DNA from: Actinernus sp. WN-2022
Lineage: Eukaryota > Cnidaria > Anthozoa > Actiniaria > Actinernidae
Direction: 5' to 3'
Length of the DNA stretch: 64,000 nt
Assembly (NCBI GenBank): GCA_030867875.1
Contig: JAOWCC010001589.1
Coordinates: 86,389,537-86,453,536, forward strand
Shown one piece after another: positions 61,101-63,146 of this stretch. The translations under genes and the position numbers were made by a program. Below the pieces are notes generated by a model. That model was given only the letters and a program-made list of their open reading frames with translations. It did not search any database and was not told the DNA's origin. How positions within the stretch are numbered: position 1 is the first letter of the stretch; each line of letters starts with the position of its first letter.

Positions 61101-63146
61101 AAGTACTTCCTTTTCTTTTTCTCTTTAAATGTTTCCATCTTAACTAGTACTTGAATAAAAGTTGTTGTTGGTTTTAAATCTAAACACATCAGAGGGATTC
61201 ATAACAATTTAGCCAATTAGGTATTGTAGTATTAGCCCGGCTTGTTATAAAGGCCATTGTTTTCGCATAGGAGCTGCCTCTCATGCTGCAGATCGGGGTA
61301 TGTCTGATGCCCAAATACGCATTTTGGGCTGGTGGAAATCAAATGCTTTCCACAAATATATCCGTATACCTTCGTTAAATGCATAGCCAGGGTTAATTTC
61401 ATTAATTGCTATCCATCACAACTTGCAGGGGAAGTTGTGTTCTGGAGTATCCTAGAGGAGATGGGGCTGGTTAGCAAGGGCAGCAGTCCCATCTCTCTTT
61501 GGTAATAAAGACTTGATAGGAGTCAGGGAACTGATTAGCAAGGGCAGCAGTCCCATCTCTCTTTGGTGTGTAAGACTTGATAGGAGTCAGGGAACTGGTT
61601 AGCAAGGGCAGCAGTCCCATCTCTCTTTGGTGTGTAAGACTTTATAGGAGTCAGGGAACTGATTAGTAAGGGCAGCAGTCCCATCTCTCTTTGGTGTGTA
61701 AGACTTTATAGGAGTCAGGGACTGATTAGCAAGGGCAGCAGTCCCATCTCTCTTTGGTGTGTAAGACTTGATAGGAGTCAGGGAACTGATTAGCAAGGGC
61801 AGCAGTCCCATCTCTCTTTGGTGTGTAAGACTTGATAGGAGTCAGGGAACTGATTAGCAAGGGCAGCAGTCCCATCTCTCTTTGGTGTATAAGACTTGAT
61901 AGGAGTCAGGGAACTGATTAGCAAGGGCAGCAGTCCCATCTCTCTTTGGTGTGTAAGACTTGATAGGAGTCAGGGAACTGATTAGCAAGGGCAGCAGTTC
62001 CCTACTTTTATGGGAATTACTTATGGATTTTATCAAGTTGGAATACATGGGACTGATTAGCAAGGGCAGCAGTTCCCATATCTTTCACCATCGTTATTTT
62101 AACAACTTGTAGCAATATTGCTGTTAATAGTTTATATTTTGGAATGTATGGGACTGATAGCAAGGGCAGCAGTTCCCATATCTTTCAACATCGTTAATTT
62201 AACAACTTAGCAATGTTGCAGTCCATAGACTGTTTACATTTGGAATTTATGGGACTGATTAGCAAGGGCAGTAGTTCCTATATCTTTGACCATCGTTATT
62301 TTAGCAACTTCTACCAAATAGTCTATATTTTGGAATTTATGGGACTGATTAGCAAGGGCAGCAGTTCCCATATCTTTCACCATCGATATTTTAACAACTC
62401 GTAGCAATATGGCAGTTTTATTTAATTTTGTATAATTTTGGAATTTATGGACTGATTAGCAAGGGCACCAGTTCCCAAAATTCCCCATTTTTTTAAATCT
62501 GAACCAATGTCTTTATCAGGCATAGGTACATTCCAGACCTTTCTTGGTCATTTATATTGAAAATAGTTATAAGGTTATTTGACAGCAGTCTGTCATGTGT
62601 TTAATTCGTTAATTTGCCAAGCTTTTGCTATGGTGTTATTGCTGCATTTCCCTTGGGTGGGGCAGCATCATAATTTAAATTATGATGCTTTTGGCGTTTT
62701 TGTTGCCCTCACCTTTACTGGGCTAAAACAATTTACCATATTGTGAAGATTTTATATCTGACAATTTAGTTATTCAATAAAAGCGGCTTAGGGTTTTTTC
62801 CCTTAGCCATTTTACTCCAAAGCCCTTGTGGGTGTGTTCTGCTTTTTGATGCCCACATGTTTTTATCCTGGGGACTGGATGCTTTTTGCACTTTCCTCGA
62901 GGATACCGGTGAGGAAATACAGATGTGCAGGTCCGCGGCAAGAATCAAGCTCGGGAAAGCATGTTCAATGTGTTGTCTAACCCATTGTGCCACACCCAAT
63001 AAACATAAATGAAGTTGGGATATACTGGTAAGCAAAATTCAGAAATTCATTTTCATAATGTACTAACCCTGTATCGGTGATTTTTATGAATGCTCTTCTG
63101 AAAACAGTCAATACACAGGACACATGTACCATCATAGCCACAATCC
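388..63146 (-). CDS. UBR2: UBR1/UBR2-like E3 ubiquitin-protein ligase (N-recognin), 28 internal exons, partial at both ends
   Basis: UBR1/UBR2 proteins recognise destabilising N-terminal residues (N-degrons) and, with an E2, ubiquitinate the substrate for proteasomal degradation in cytosol and nucleus. Seen here: 28 minus-strand exons with GT...AG borders and consistent phases, joining into 798 codons with no stop. In order they encode most of the UBR-box zinc finger (TCVLC, HKNH, FCDCGD), the ClpS-like N-domain ([11 protein letters not shown]), the helical middle (VGQHIE-type segment read as [24 protein letters not shown]), a GERYTPGV block and PPTPPEFC. This corresponds roughly to residues 115-910 of a family about 1,750 residues long. 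The start, first UBR-box cysteines, RING domain and UBLC cap lie outside the window. Several blocks ([21 protein letters not shown]) are nearer human UBR2, but others resemble UBR1, so this may be the single pre-duplication orthologue. Introns range from about 0.1 to 8.9 kb and hold all the transposons listed. Confidence 0.93.
543..1459 (-). other. Intron 27: no recognisable feature
   Basis: AT-rich sequence between exons 27 and 28. The plus-strand open frame over 416-871 is mostly the shadow of exon 28 and shows no family resemblance. I see no repeat structure here. Confidence 0.6.
1460..1508 (-). CDS. UBR2: UBR2-like exon 27 (basic linker)
   Basis: 49 nt, phase 0 in and phase 1 out. It reads [16 protein letters not shown], matching the lysine/arginine-rich helix that precedes the Pro-rich segment in UBR1/UBR2. 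The acceptor is TTTTAG|GCGG. The donor T|GTATGT was chosen because it alone combines a good consensus with the phase exon 28 needs. The last few residues are therefore less certain. Confidence 0.75.
1640..1800. repeat. Short inverted-repeat MITE with a CAATA-type satellite loop
   Basis: The left arm (AGGGCAATCCCTTTATGTAG onward) is inverted imperfectly at the right end (CCTACATGAAGGGATGGCC). The loop at about 1680-1760 is a run of AATACAATA-like pentamers. The element lies in intron 26. Confidence 0.6.
1823..1842 (+). repeat. Homopolymer of 20 G
   Basis: An uninterrupted G run in intron 26, so a C run in the UBR2-like pre-mRNA. A second run of 16 G lies at 8602-8617 and one of 9 G at 40402-40410. 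True lengths are uncertain because such runs are prone to sequencing error. Confidence 0.8.
3003..3147. repeat. Hairpin MITE with about 37-bp perfect arms
   Basis: ATTGAATTCGGTTTTTGGAT opens the left arm and its exact complement closes the right arm. The arms continue through ATGATAGCGAAAATTATCA on both sides. The loop is about 70 bp and no coding capacity is present. Confidence 0.8.
3170..3434 (-). mobile_element. tRNA-derived SINE, apparently full length
   Basis: On the minus strand the head carries an A-box-like GGTTAACTCAGTGGTTAAGC and a B-box-like GAGTTCAAACCCCGG at tRNA-like spacing. A unique body follows, shared with positions 1-117, and the tail ends in ATAAAGTTGCTTTATTTTAC. It sits in intron 26 in the same orientation as the host gene. 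The tRNA part is not a functional tRNA gene, since no acceptor stem closes. Confidence 0.8.
3841..3943 (-). CDS. UBR2: UBR2-like exon 26
   Basis: 103 nt, phase 2 in and phase 0 out. It encodes [17 protein letters not shown] and [14 protein letters not shown], matching the family block KKPG(V/L)(S/T)G(H/R)G.YEL...YFYH(Y/F)S. The acceptor is ATGTAG|AAAA and the donor AAG|GTGAAG. Confidence 0.95.
3944..4935 (-). other. Intron 25 with small degenerate repeats
   Basis: It contains a palindromic AGGTTAATTTAAATC-type cluster at about 4060-4190. A 17-bp tandem repeat (GGTGCGTCAGATGAATTA type, about five units) lies at 4541-4632. A GGTTAGGGTTTTT-type stretch at about 4370-4520 resembles 21440-22080. 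No gene is seen. Confidence 0.6.
4936..5122 (-). CDS. UBR2: UBR2-like exon 25
   Basis: 187 nt, phase 1 in and phase 2 out, the longest exon found. It encodes [20 protein letters not shown], then [18 protein letters not shown] and a tail ending IISTVATF. This is the family block GER(Y/F).PGVG.V..(E)...REI.H.L.I.PM.HS.L...LP. The acceptor is ATTCAG|GTGAGC and the donor CAA|GTAAGC. Confidence 0.96.
5129..5300. repeat. Two-copy tandem duplication, about 83-bp unit
   Basis: ACTTAGTACACACAC..GTTTGTAACTGCAA..TGCTAAATCACAG occurs twice in succession with scattered differences, directly upstream of exon 25 in intron 24. Confidence 0.7.
6294..6357 (-). CDS. UBR2: UBR2-like exon 24
   Basis: 64 nt, phase 0 in and phase 1 out. 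It reads [20 protein letters not shown], aligning with the family helix NTLIEEML.LII.(L/I)VGER, which continues into exon 25. The acceptor is GTCAG|GACAAG and the donor ATCG|GTAAAA. Confidence 0.92.
6562..6592 (-). CDS. UBR2: UBR2-like exon 23 (31-nt microexon)
   Basis: Only 31 nt, phase 2 in and phase 0 out. It encodes (L)[10 protein letters not shown] in the variable loop before the NTLIEEML-type helix. The acceptor CCCAACAG|GCCC and donor GGG|GTAAGT are strong, and exact phase agreement with both neighbours supports it. Confidence 0.85.
6754..7629. mobile_element. Inverted-repeat element with a nested MITE
   Basis: The outer ends TAGAGCGGTTTTCAATT (left) and AATTGAAATCCGCTCTA (right) face each other. 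A second inverted pair lies inside: GGTCCGCGCAAGAGGTAGGC at about 6780 and its complement at about 7203-7222, flanked by AATT on both sides. This is a MITE inserted just inside the left end of the outer element. The remainder is rich in ATTGGTT/AACCAAT motifs. Confidence 0.7.
7874..7950 (-). CDS. UBR2: UBR2-like exon 22
   Basis: 77 nt, phase 0 in and phase 2 out. It encodes [20 protein letters not shown] then LLEWA, matching the family MDPN(H/K)FL(L/M)..L.R(F/Y)EL. The acceptor is TTTTAG|GCGG and the donor CTT|GTAAGT. Confidence 0.93.
7951..8886 (-). other. Intron 21: no clear element
   Basis: AT-rich sequence with the 16-G run at 8602-8617 and a GAGAGGCGAAG direct doublet next to it. The overlapping small open frames on both strands at 7921-8162 show no similarity that I can name. 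Confidence 0.5.
8887..8952 (-). CDS. UBR2: UBR2-like exon 21
   Basis: 66 nt, in phase at both ends. It encodes [20 protein letters not shown] plus MQ, essentially the family motif YY(Q/H)(N/D)VKCR.EM(Y/F)DKD. The acceptor is TTGTAG|GTTTTC and the donor CAG|GTAAAG. Confidence 0.97.
9091..9201 (-). CDS. UBR2: UBR2-like exon 20
   Basis: 111 nt, in phase. It contains [20 protein letters not shown] followed by [10 protein letters not shown], the most conserved block of the helical middle. [12 protein letters not shown] is identical to human UBR2, where UBR1 has AQVVAEMWRRNG. The acceptor is TTACAG|GATG and the donor CAG|GTACAG. Confidence 0.98.
9412..9645. repeat. Three-copy tandem repeat, about 78-bp unit
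   Basis: TCAATGTAGGGGCA..TTAACATTTGCATAGCGTCC..GCAGGCTCTTCTTCCTCCTGA recurs starting near 9412, 9490 and 9569. The third unit is diverged. The repeat lies in intron 19. Confidence 0.85.
9753..9817 (-). CDS. UBR2: UBR2-like exon 19
   Basis: 65 nt, phase 1 in and phase 0 out. It encodes [20 protein letters not shown] then SE, the segment after SRLLAGLH in the family. The acceptor is TTTTAG|GTCTG and the donor GAG|GTAAGT. Confidence 0.92.
9954..10040 (-). CDS. UBR2: UBR2-like exon 18
   Basis: 87 nt, phase 1 in and phase 1 out. It encodes [20 protein letters not shown] then PVSRFLAG. The VSIHLP(V/L)SR.LAG signature is shared by UBR1 and UBR2. The acceptor is ATTCAG|TAATTG and the donor GCAG|GTTAGT. 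Confidence 0.96.
10300..10463 (-). mobile_element. Second type of tRNA-derived SINE
   Basis: On the minus strand the head begins GGGTGGCCGAGTGGTTTGAG (A-box region) and has the B-box-like GGATTCAATCC complementary to 10406-10415. The body includes TTGTCCGGGTTCTCTGGTTT and CCTCC, a pattern seen in SINE central domains of many animals. It differs from the SINE at 3170-3434. Confidence 0.7.
10606..10808. repeat. Three-copy tandem repeat, about 66-70-bp unit
   Basis: AATGGAATAAAGATCCAGAA..CCTTTACATTCAAGGCTTTTGCC..ACTGGTATAATGAACTA is repeated three times with almost no divergence, implying recent expansion. Confidence 0.9.
10905..14365. repeat. 3.4-kb minisatellite with TACATGTACAAATGTACATGTA core
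   Basis: About 57-66-bp units repeat across all of this part of intron 17. Each unit has TTTTAGTTGATTATACATGT, ACAAATGTACATGTACCAGT, then a spacer ending GGTTAGCATACC. The core is an imperfect palindrome around AAA. Unit subtypes alternate: a short form with TTAATCC, a long form with TTTATCTTCC, and forms with ACATCTACC. From about 12100 units are more degenerate and a block of roughly 700-750 bp is itself duplicated (12280-12990 resembles 13020-13900). Open frames here are repeat artefacts. Confidence 0.95.
14499..14577 (-). CDS. UBR2: UBR2-like exon 17
   Basis: 79 nt, phase 0 in and phase 1 out. It encodes [20 protein letters not shown] then EVKDEKG, aligned with the helix EKVLIEAYKKCLAVLMQC of human UBR2. 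The acceptor TTTTCAAG|AATTCT is not the strongest AG, but using the nearer TTTTAG would give a stop. The donor is AAAG|GTAAAT. Confidence 0.88.
14687..14855. repeat. MITE with GTTGGCCAAC-rich interior
   Basis: TACTTTATGATCCAACCGAC at the left is inverted at the right end. The interior is made of GTTGGC/GCCAAC and CCGACA words. It lies in intron 16 and no TSD is clear beyond TA. Confidence 0.75.
15018..15252. repeat. Tc1/mariner-type MITE with TA target site
   Basis: TA|CAGTAAGGCCACTCCATCC at the left faces the complement of CAGTGTGGACACTCCAACC|TA at the right. The CAGT terminus and TA duplication suggest the Tc1/mariner group. The interior has no coding capacity. Confidence 0.65.
15541..15669 (-). 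CDS. UBR2: UBR2-like exon 16
   Basis: 129 nt, in phase. It encodes [20 protein letters not shown], then [13 protein letters not shown] and NDWCVSD. The family block is QGM(D/E).I.RQ.GQHIE..P(E/D)WEAA...Q. The acceptor is CATAG|GGAATG and the donor GAT|GTGAGT. Confidence 0.98.
15949..17770. mobile_element. Non-autonomous Harbinger-like element with TTA target duplication
   Basis: The ends are GGGAGCGCGTCCAAATATCG (left) and the inverted GGGAGCACGTCCAAATATCG (right), flanked by TTA at 15946-15948 and 17771-17773. A TTA duplication with GGG-starting ends fits PIF/Harbinger. Both sub-terminal zones (15960-16120 and 17580-17755) are built of ATCGGAATCGG words. The interior 16190-17560 is a core found, inverted, in 26400-27251 plus 30506-30800 and partly in 27880-28445. 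No transposase is present. Confidence 0.75.
17845..17944 (-). CDS. UBR2: UBR2-like exon 15
   Basis: 100 nt, phase 2 in and phase 0 out. It encodes [20 protein letters not shown] then [11 protein letters not shown], matching DLKY(I/V)LISKPT.W...LR..FLEGF..FL..L.CMQ. The acceptor is ATTCAG|GTATAT and the donor CAG|GTATTT. Confidence 0.96.
18036..18290. repeat. Tandem repeat, about 68-bp unit, four copies
   Basis: ACACAGAGTGTATACAAGAA..CAAAGTCACTGGTCACTGCAGAC..AAATACATTG is repeated in intron 14. The last copy is truncated. Small open frames on both strands here are artefacts. Confidence 0.85.
18903..18972 (-). CDS. UBR2: UBR2-like exon 14
   Basis: 70 nt, phase 1 in and phase 2 out. It encodes [20 protein letters not shown] then VDL, matching the family F.F.......R.....(L/I)DLKY. 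The acceptor is GTTCAG|AGGGC and the donor TTAA|GTAAGT. Confidence 0.93.
19918..19999 (-). CDS. UBR2: UBR2-like exon 13
   Basis: 82 nt, phase 0 in and phase 1 out. It encodes [20 protein letters not shown] then ELNCRVH, equivalent to human ARMLITEENLMSIIIKTF. The acceptor is TTTACAG|GGTAG and the donor CATG|GTAAGG. Confidence 0.93.
20150..20505. repeat. Four-copy tandem repeat, about 88-bp unit
   Basis: CTAGTTAGCATGATAATCAA..TCTATCCATATTCATAGAAAG..CAGGATCAACTCCATCCTCC is repeated almost perfectly in intron 12, a sign of recent expansion. Confidence 0.92.
20653..20694 (-). CDS. UBR2: UBR2-like exon 12 (42-nt small exon)
   Basis: 42 nt, in phase. It encodes [14 protein letters not shown], equivalent to ITALSVQMFTVPTL of human UBR1. 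The acceptor is TTGTAG|GGCAC and the donor TTG|GTAAGT. Confidence 0.94.
21688..21907. repeat. MITE with about 57-bp terminal inverted repeats
   Basis: CAATAGAGGTAATAGGCTAA begins the left arm. The right arm is its near-perfect complement through GTTGCCACCCAATTC and ATGTGATGTAAAC. It interrupts a degenerate repeat whose sister copy at about 21510-21550 lacks the insertion. Confidence 0.8.
22189..23204. mobile_element. MITE with TAGGCTCGGTTTC ends and 9-bp target duplication
   Basis: TAGGCTCGGTTTCAGCCG at the left faces the complement of TAGGCTCGGTTTCCAGCCG at the right. The flanks GGTATTACC (22180-22188) and GGTGTTACC (23205-23213) match at 8 of 9 positions. Both ends are GC-rich (GGGCGCGC). 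The interior has no recognised coding region. Confidence 0.7.
24583..24639 (-). CDS. UBR2: UBR2-like exon 11
   Basis: 57 nt, in phase. It encodes [19 protein letters not shown], matching NYQQLQRDFMEDDHERAVS of human UBR2. The acceptor is TTTTAG|AATTAC and the donor TCT|GTAAGT. Confidence 0.97.
24640..26090 (-). other. Intron 10, proximal part: no recognisable feature
   Basis: AT-rich sequence. Open frames at 24640-24936 (minus) and 24981-25244 (plus) carry no motif I recognise. From about 25930 short ATAATTCTAGCTATAGTAGT-like words occur. Confidence 0.5.
27252..30505. mobile_element. CACTC-ended element with ATC target duplication, nested
   Basis: CACTCTTAAATCTACTTTCT at the left faces the complement of CACTCTTAAACCTACTTTCT at the right. 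ATC flanks both sides (27249-27251, 30506-30508). The related core at 16550-16600, read on the minus strand, has a single ATC at this point (AAGCATCAGATTTAG), the empty site. CAC termini with a 3-bp duplication recall the CACTA (EnSpm/CMC) group. The sub-terminal regions carry CTTGTTTTAAG-like words. It is itself interrupted by the element at 27285-29081. Confidence 0.75.
27285..29081. mobile_element. Mariner-like non-autonomous element, TA target site, innermost of the nest
   Basis: TA|CAGTACCGCCGGGAATTATA at the left faces its complement and TA at the right. The terminal repeat of the surrounding CACTC element resumes across the insertion, confirming nesting. Next to the left end is a GC-rich array (27366-27505) of CGCGGTCACTTTTGAGATCG units, and CGCGG words recur at the right end. 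27880-28445 is a third copy of the shared core. 28430-28830 holds three to four copies of a roughly 120-bp tandem repeat (CTTCGTTAGTTAATAAGAAC). Confidence 0.75.
31139..31171. repeat. (CTAT)n microsatellite
   Basis: About eight CTAT/CTAC tetramers lie just outside the right end of the GTGACC-family element. Confidence 0.9.
31507..31558 (-). CDS. UBR2: UBR2-like exon 10
   Basis: 52 nt, phase 2 in and phase 0 out. It encodes (T)[17 protein letters not shown], matching LLMD..YKKLFAVRFAK. The acceptor is ATGTAG|AATGC and the donor AAAG|GTACAG. Confidence 0.96.
31559..32144 (-). other. Intron 9: no recognisable element
   Basis: AT-rich sequence with a short run of AACCATGTTTAGCCATG-like words near 31670-31745. 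No gene is seen. Confidence 0.5.
32145..32181 (-). CDS. UBR2: UBR2-like exon 9 (37-nt microexon)
   Basis: 37 nt, phase 1 in and phase 2 out. It encodes [13 protein letters not shown], the stretch after LWK that corresponds to GARSVYHQLFMSS in human UBR2. The acceptor is TTCTAG|TTGC and the donor ATAC|GTAAGT. Confidence 0.92.
32182..34268 (-). other. Intron 8: mostly featureless, one short duplication
   Basis: CTGCTAAAATTGCTGTGGTA..AATTCTCACGAGACCAA is duplicated head to tail at about 33729-33802. Otherwise this is AT-rich sequence with isolated TACATGTA words. No gene or transposon end is seen. Confidence 0.5.
34269..34370 (-). CDS. UBR2: UBR2-like exon 8
   Basis: 102 nt, phase 1 in and phase 1 out. 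It encodes (D)[19 protein letters not shown] then [14 protein letters not shown], matching SDGLRRILCQVGL...SSLVDRLMLSDSKLWK of human UBR2. The acceptor is ATGTAG|ATGGCC and the donor AAGC|GTAAGT. Confidence 0.98.
34500..34690. repeat. Tandem GATCATGGTTGACTATGATC repeat
   Basis: About four diverged units of roughly 42 bp with ATGTTGATCAAATCAGC between them. The repeated word is nearly self-complementary. It lies in intron 7. Confidence 0.8.
35845..35952. repeat. Long near-perfect hairpin
   Basis: GCCTCCTAGTCCTATAGCAG at the left pairs with CTACTATAGGAGGCT at the right. The arms continue through TAGCGCTTCC and CACTCCATTCC to a centre near 35898. Arms are about 50 bp with few mismatches and essentially no loop. 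Confidence 0.85.
36700..36846. repeat. Insertion-like segment between 12-bp direct repeats in the THAP gene tail
   Basis: AAACCTATTAAA occurs at 36700-36711 and again at 36835-36846. The 123 bases between are AT-rich, contain stops, and separate the two halves of a cysteine knuckle. They look like a small insertion with target duplication. The borders are not GT...AG, so an intron is unlikely. Confidence 0.6.
37926..39154 (-). pseudogene. Partial P2X7-like intracellular-domain gene inside the TTAA element
   Basis: Exon 1 (39154-38946) starts [19 protein letters not shown], acidic, and ends at a good donor CTG|GTGAGT. The terminal exon (38103-37926) reads [20 protein letters not shown] then [13 protein letters not shown] and an acidic tail, with TAA at 37926-37928. 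The YRE(F/Y)..W..G.LG..NR...P.C....IR pattern resembles the P2RX7-type intracellular domain that is abundant in cnidarian genomes. The cysteine-rich half expected between the exons was not found, and direct joining gives a stop, so the copy is probably defective. No ion-channel part is present. Confidence 0.5.
39449..40471. mobile_element. piggyBac-like non-autonomous element (TTAA)
   Basis: TTAA|CCCTTTCACTCCC at the left faces GGGAGTGAAAGGG|TTAA at the right. CCCTTT termini with TTAA are typical of piggyBac. The left TTAA (39445-39448) is also the right flank of the Kolobok-like element. Minus-strand open frames at 39769-39966 and 40080-40277 have no recognised domain. Confidence 0.7.
40558..43131. 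mobile_element. Element with CCCCGGCGAAA ends and TTCATGAA-rich sub-terminal arrays
   Basis: CCCCGGCGAAAATATG at the left faces the complement of CCCCGGCGAAACTATG at the right. TGT flanks both sides (40555-40557, 43132-43134). The first 490 and last 430 bases are degenerate TTCATGAAC/GTTCATGAA palindromic words. The interior has one plus-strand open frame (41621-41866) with no recognised domain. The superfamily is unknown. Confidence 0.7.
43236..43359 (-). CDS. UBR2: UBR2-like exon 7
   Basis: 124 nt, phase 0 in and phase 1 out. It encodes [20 protein letters not shown] then [13 protein letters not shown], matching KPLKVQVMHSSIVAHQNFGLKLLSWLGSI of human UBR2. The acceptor is TTAACAG|CAAGG and the donor TCAG|GTGCTG. 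It lies only 105 bases from the end of the TTCATGAA element. Confidence 0.97.
43588..44190. repeat. 36-bp tandem array, about 17 units
   Basis: ACCCCTGGTATATCTACAGC..ATTTACACACAAGAA repeats with a few point variants (AAGCA, AAAAACA). One unit carries an extra CATGTA. It is perfectly in frame, hence the long repetitive open frame, but this is an intron 6 minisatellite. Confidence 0.95.
44690..44830. repeat. 44-bp tandem repeat related to 44225-44330
   Basis: TGTAGCCTTACCGTAATCAT..ACTGTAACCATGAGCTGTACCATC is repeated about three times. Part of the unit recurs at 44237-44265. Every unit contains a GGTAAGGCTACA donor-like word on the minus strand. Confidence 0.75.
44967..45029 (-). CDS. UBR2: UBR2-like exon 6 (end of ClpS-like N-domain)
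   Basis: 63 nt, in phase. It encodes [20 protein letters not shown] then K, matching GRRSVRYGDFQYCEQAKSV. The GR following an acidic residue belongs to the ClpS-type fold that binds bulky hydrophobic N-termini. The acceptor is ATGATAG|GGTAG and the donor AAG|GTAGAG. Confidence 0.95.
45291..47114. mobile_element. Element with a perfect 9-bp target duplication (Mutator- or Merlin-like)
   Basis: GGCTAAAGTGAACAATCTGC at the left and its complement at the right are flanked by CATAACAAA on both sides (45282-45290, 47115-47123). Repeated AAGTGGTCGGTAAGTGGTCG words lie at the left end and ACCGACCACTTACCGAC words at the right. An approximately 138-bp segment occurs twice in direct orientation (45361-45500 and 46272-46408). 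A CCCGGGGG-bounded repeat is at 46098-46231. No transposase is seen. Confidence 0.8.
47360..47440 (-). CDS. UBR2: UBR2-like exon 5 (ClpS-like N-domain)
   Basis: 81 nt, in phase. It encodes [20 protein letters not shown] then ANTVDRE, matching VIYTLQKAVNCTQKEAIGFATTVDRDGRR of human UBR2. The acceptor is CTGTAG|GTGATC and the donor GAG|GTAATG. Confidence 0.97.
47570..49340. mobile_element. Mariner-like non-autonomous element filled with satellite, TA target
   Basis: TA|CAGTACCACCTGGAATTATT at the left faces the complement of TA|CAGTACCGTCTGGAATTATT at the right. It is related to the element at 27285-29081, and also carries CGCGG-rich sequence near one end (49205-49310). About 47600-49160 is an array of roughly 45-bp units (GTTTGAGTTCTGAATGAAGC..GAAAATAAAAGATTC), ordered into longer units that end in TTAGTTTCACCGATGAGTGC. 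Confidence 0.8.
49782..50670. mobile_element. Kolobok-like MITE (TTAA) with a nested MITE
   Basis: TTAA|AGTGCCCCTCAACCCC at the left faces its complement and TTAA at the right, with terminal repeats of roughly 110 bp. The AGTGCC terminus is shared with the larger elements at 35192-39444 and 55136-55706. Confidence 0.8.
49949..50277. repeat. Nested MITE with GGGACCTTACGCAACC ends
   Basis: GGGACCTTACGCAACCAG at the left faces its complement at the right, flanked by TAATA on both sides (49944-49948, 50278-50282). It sits inside the TTAA MITE. Confidence 0.75.
51211..51271 (-). CDS. UBR2: UBR2-like exon 4 (ClpS-like N-domain)
   Basis: 61 nt, phase 2 in and phase 0 out. It encodes (T)[19 protein letters not shown] then [10 protein letters not shown] is identical to human UBR2. 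The Asn-Asp pair corresponds to the ClpS residues that hold the substrate amino terminus. The acceptor is TTTCAG|ATGC and the donor GAG|GTAAGT. Confidence 0.97.
51400..51760. repeat. Degenerate GTCTGGAACAGGGTAT repeat
   Basis: At least six copies of CTGGAACAGGGTA-like words, spaced 40-60 bases apart, lie in intron 3. The order is loose, suggesting an old satellite or a dispersed repeat body. Confidence 0.65.
51814..51944 (-). CDS. UBR2: UBR2-like exon 3
   Basis: 131 nt, phase 0 in and phase 2 out. It encodes [20 protein letters not shown] then [19 protein letters not shown], matching DPLVHLSEDVIARTYNIFAITFRYAVEILTWE..SELP. The acceptor is CTATAG|AATCC and the donor GTGAC|GTAAGT. Confidence 0.96.
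52014..52290 (+). repeat. Dispersed repeat, copy 1
   Basis: GGGTCAGTGTTTGAGAACCT, GGTTGCCAGG, GCTGGGTCACACA and GATGCAGACCCAGG occur in this order. The same words in the same order and orientation occur at 63487-63745. Possibly a SINE or MITE body; no A or B box is clear. Confidence 0.6.
52330..52542. repeat. MITE with AAATGACAAGCG ends
   Basis: AAATGACAAGCGACATTCCC at the left faces the complement of AAATGACAAGCGGCATTTCC at the right, flanked by GTC. The arms are about 50 bp. Confidence 0.7.
52570..53065. repeat. Long imperfect hairpin repeat
   Basis: TTCTTTCAGCGGCTAGGAAA near 52600 is inverted near 53010-53030, with a long diverged palindrome between. Unusually, the open frame at 52886-53095 runs through one arm. 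No target duplication was identified. Confidence 0.6.
53354..54681. mobile_element. TTAA element with CTCATTCGGGTC ends
   Basis: TTAA|CTCATTCGGGTC at the left faces GACCCGAATGAG|TTAA at the right. The short ends and TTAA flanks suggest a piggyBac-like or related non-autonomous element. Internal open frames at 53731-53916 and 54279-54497 are unrecognised. Confidence 0.65.
54814..54924 (-). CDS. UBR2: UBR2-like exon 2 (second half of UBR box)
   Basis: 111 nt, in phase. It encodes [20 protein letters not shown] then [16 protein letters not shown] and the C..H pair supply the last zinc ligands of the UBR box. The two Asp in CDCGD form part of the acidic pocket for Arg, Lys or His N-degrons. The acceptor is TTTCAG|ATGAAT and the donor GAG|GTTAGT. 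Confidence 0.98.
54994..56085. repeat. Direct repeat pair flanking a TTAA MITE
   Basis: CCTATAGTTCCCTCGAGTCC, TGAAATATACCACAGCAACA and GTGACGGGTCCA occur at about 54998-55060 and again at about 56013-56075 with few changes. The TTAA MITE (55136-55706) and AT-rich sequence lie between. Confidence 0.75.
55136..55706. mobile_element. Palindromic Kolobok-like MITE (TTAA)
   Basis: TTAA|AGTGCCAATGAAATG at the left faces its complement and TTAA at the right. The two halves are near-complete complements for more than 200 bp each (for example CGATACGAAATAAAATTATC), so the element is one large hairpin. Confidence 0.85.
56640..58790. repeat. 2.1-kb minisatellite (CAGTAATCCCATTGGATTTG) with a large internal duplication
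   Basis: Units of about 40-48 bp, CAGTAATCCCATTGGATTTG then TACCATAACGGTAGTCCCATA, repeat throughout. A block of about 670 bp (56931-57601) recurs almost unchanged at 57860-58530, an offset of 929 bases. Minus-strand open frames that read as a [18 protein letters not shown] repeat are artefacts of the array. Confidence 0.95.
58868..60991. mobile_element. 2.1-kb GTGACC-family element with ATAT target duplication
   Basis: GTGACCTCTCACAGGAAAAC at the left and its inverted copy at the right are flanked by ATAT (58864-58867, 60992-60995). The ends match the 26096-31100 element (GTGACCT..CAC..GAAAACGTACA.TAACG). Sub-terminal arrays of TTCTAACGG words fill 58890-59380 (period about 50) and 60655-60960 (GGATGAATGTTTTGATCTAA). 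The middle (59400-60650) has small open frames without recognised domains. Confidence 0.8.
61440..62480. repeat. Minisatellite, about 62-66-bp unit, then diverged units of about 100 bp
   Basis: GGGAACTGATTAGCAAGGGC..AGCAGTCCCATCTCTCTTTGG..GTAAGACTTGATAGGAGTCA repeats about nine times to 62000. Longer variant units then keep only GGGACTGATTAGCAAGGGCA. It lies in intron 1. Confidence 0.92.
62481..63067 (-). other. Intron 1, proximal part: no recognisable element
   Basis: A minus-strand open frame of 89 residues (62766-63035) has no recognisable motif, and its neighbour exon 1 is the only coding signal. A short palindrome ATAATTTAAATTAT lies near 62670. Confidence 0.5.
63068..63146 (-). CDS. 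UBR2: UBR2-like exon 1 of the window (UBR-box zinc finger)
   Basis: 79 nt, entering with the last base of a split Arg codon. It encodes [20 protein letters not shown] then KNHRYR. It matches CRDCA.DPTCVLC.DCF..S.HKNHRY of UBR1 and UBR2. The Cys and His zinc ligands are kept, and the Asp and Thr of D.T correspond to residues contacting the N-degron. The acceptor is ATTGTAG|GGATTG and the donor AGG|GTTAGT. Earlier exons lie beyond position 64000. Confidence 0.98.

Noticed and set aside
62766..63035. Minus-strand 89-residue open frame next to exon 1 as a further UBR exon
   Set aside because: Its sequence does not match the UBR box. The true continuation is exon 2 at 54814-54924.
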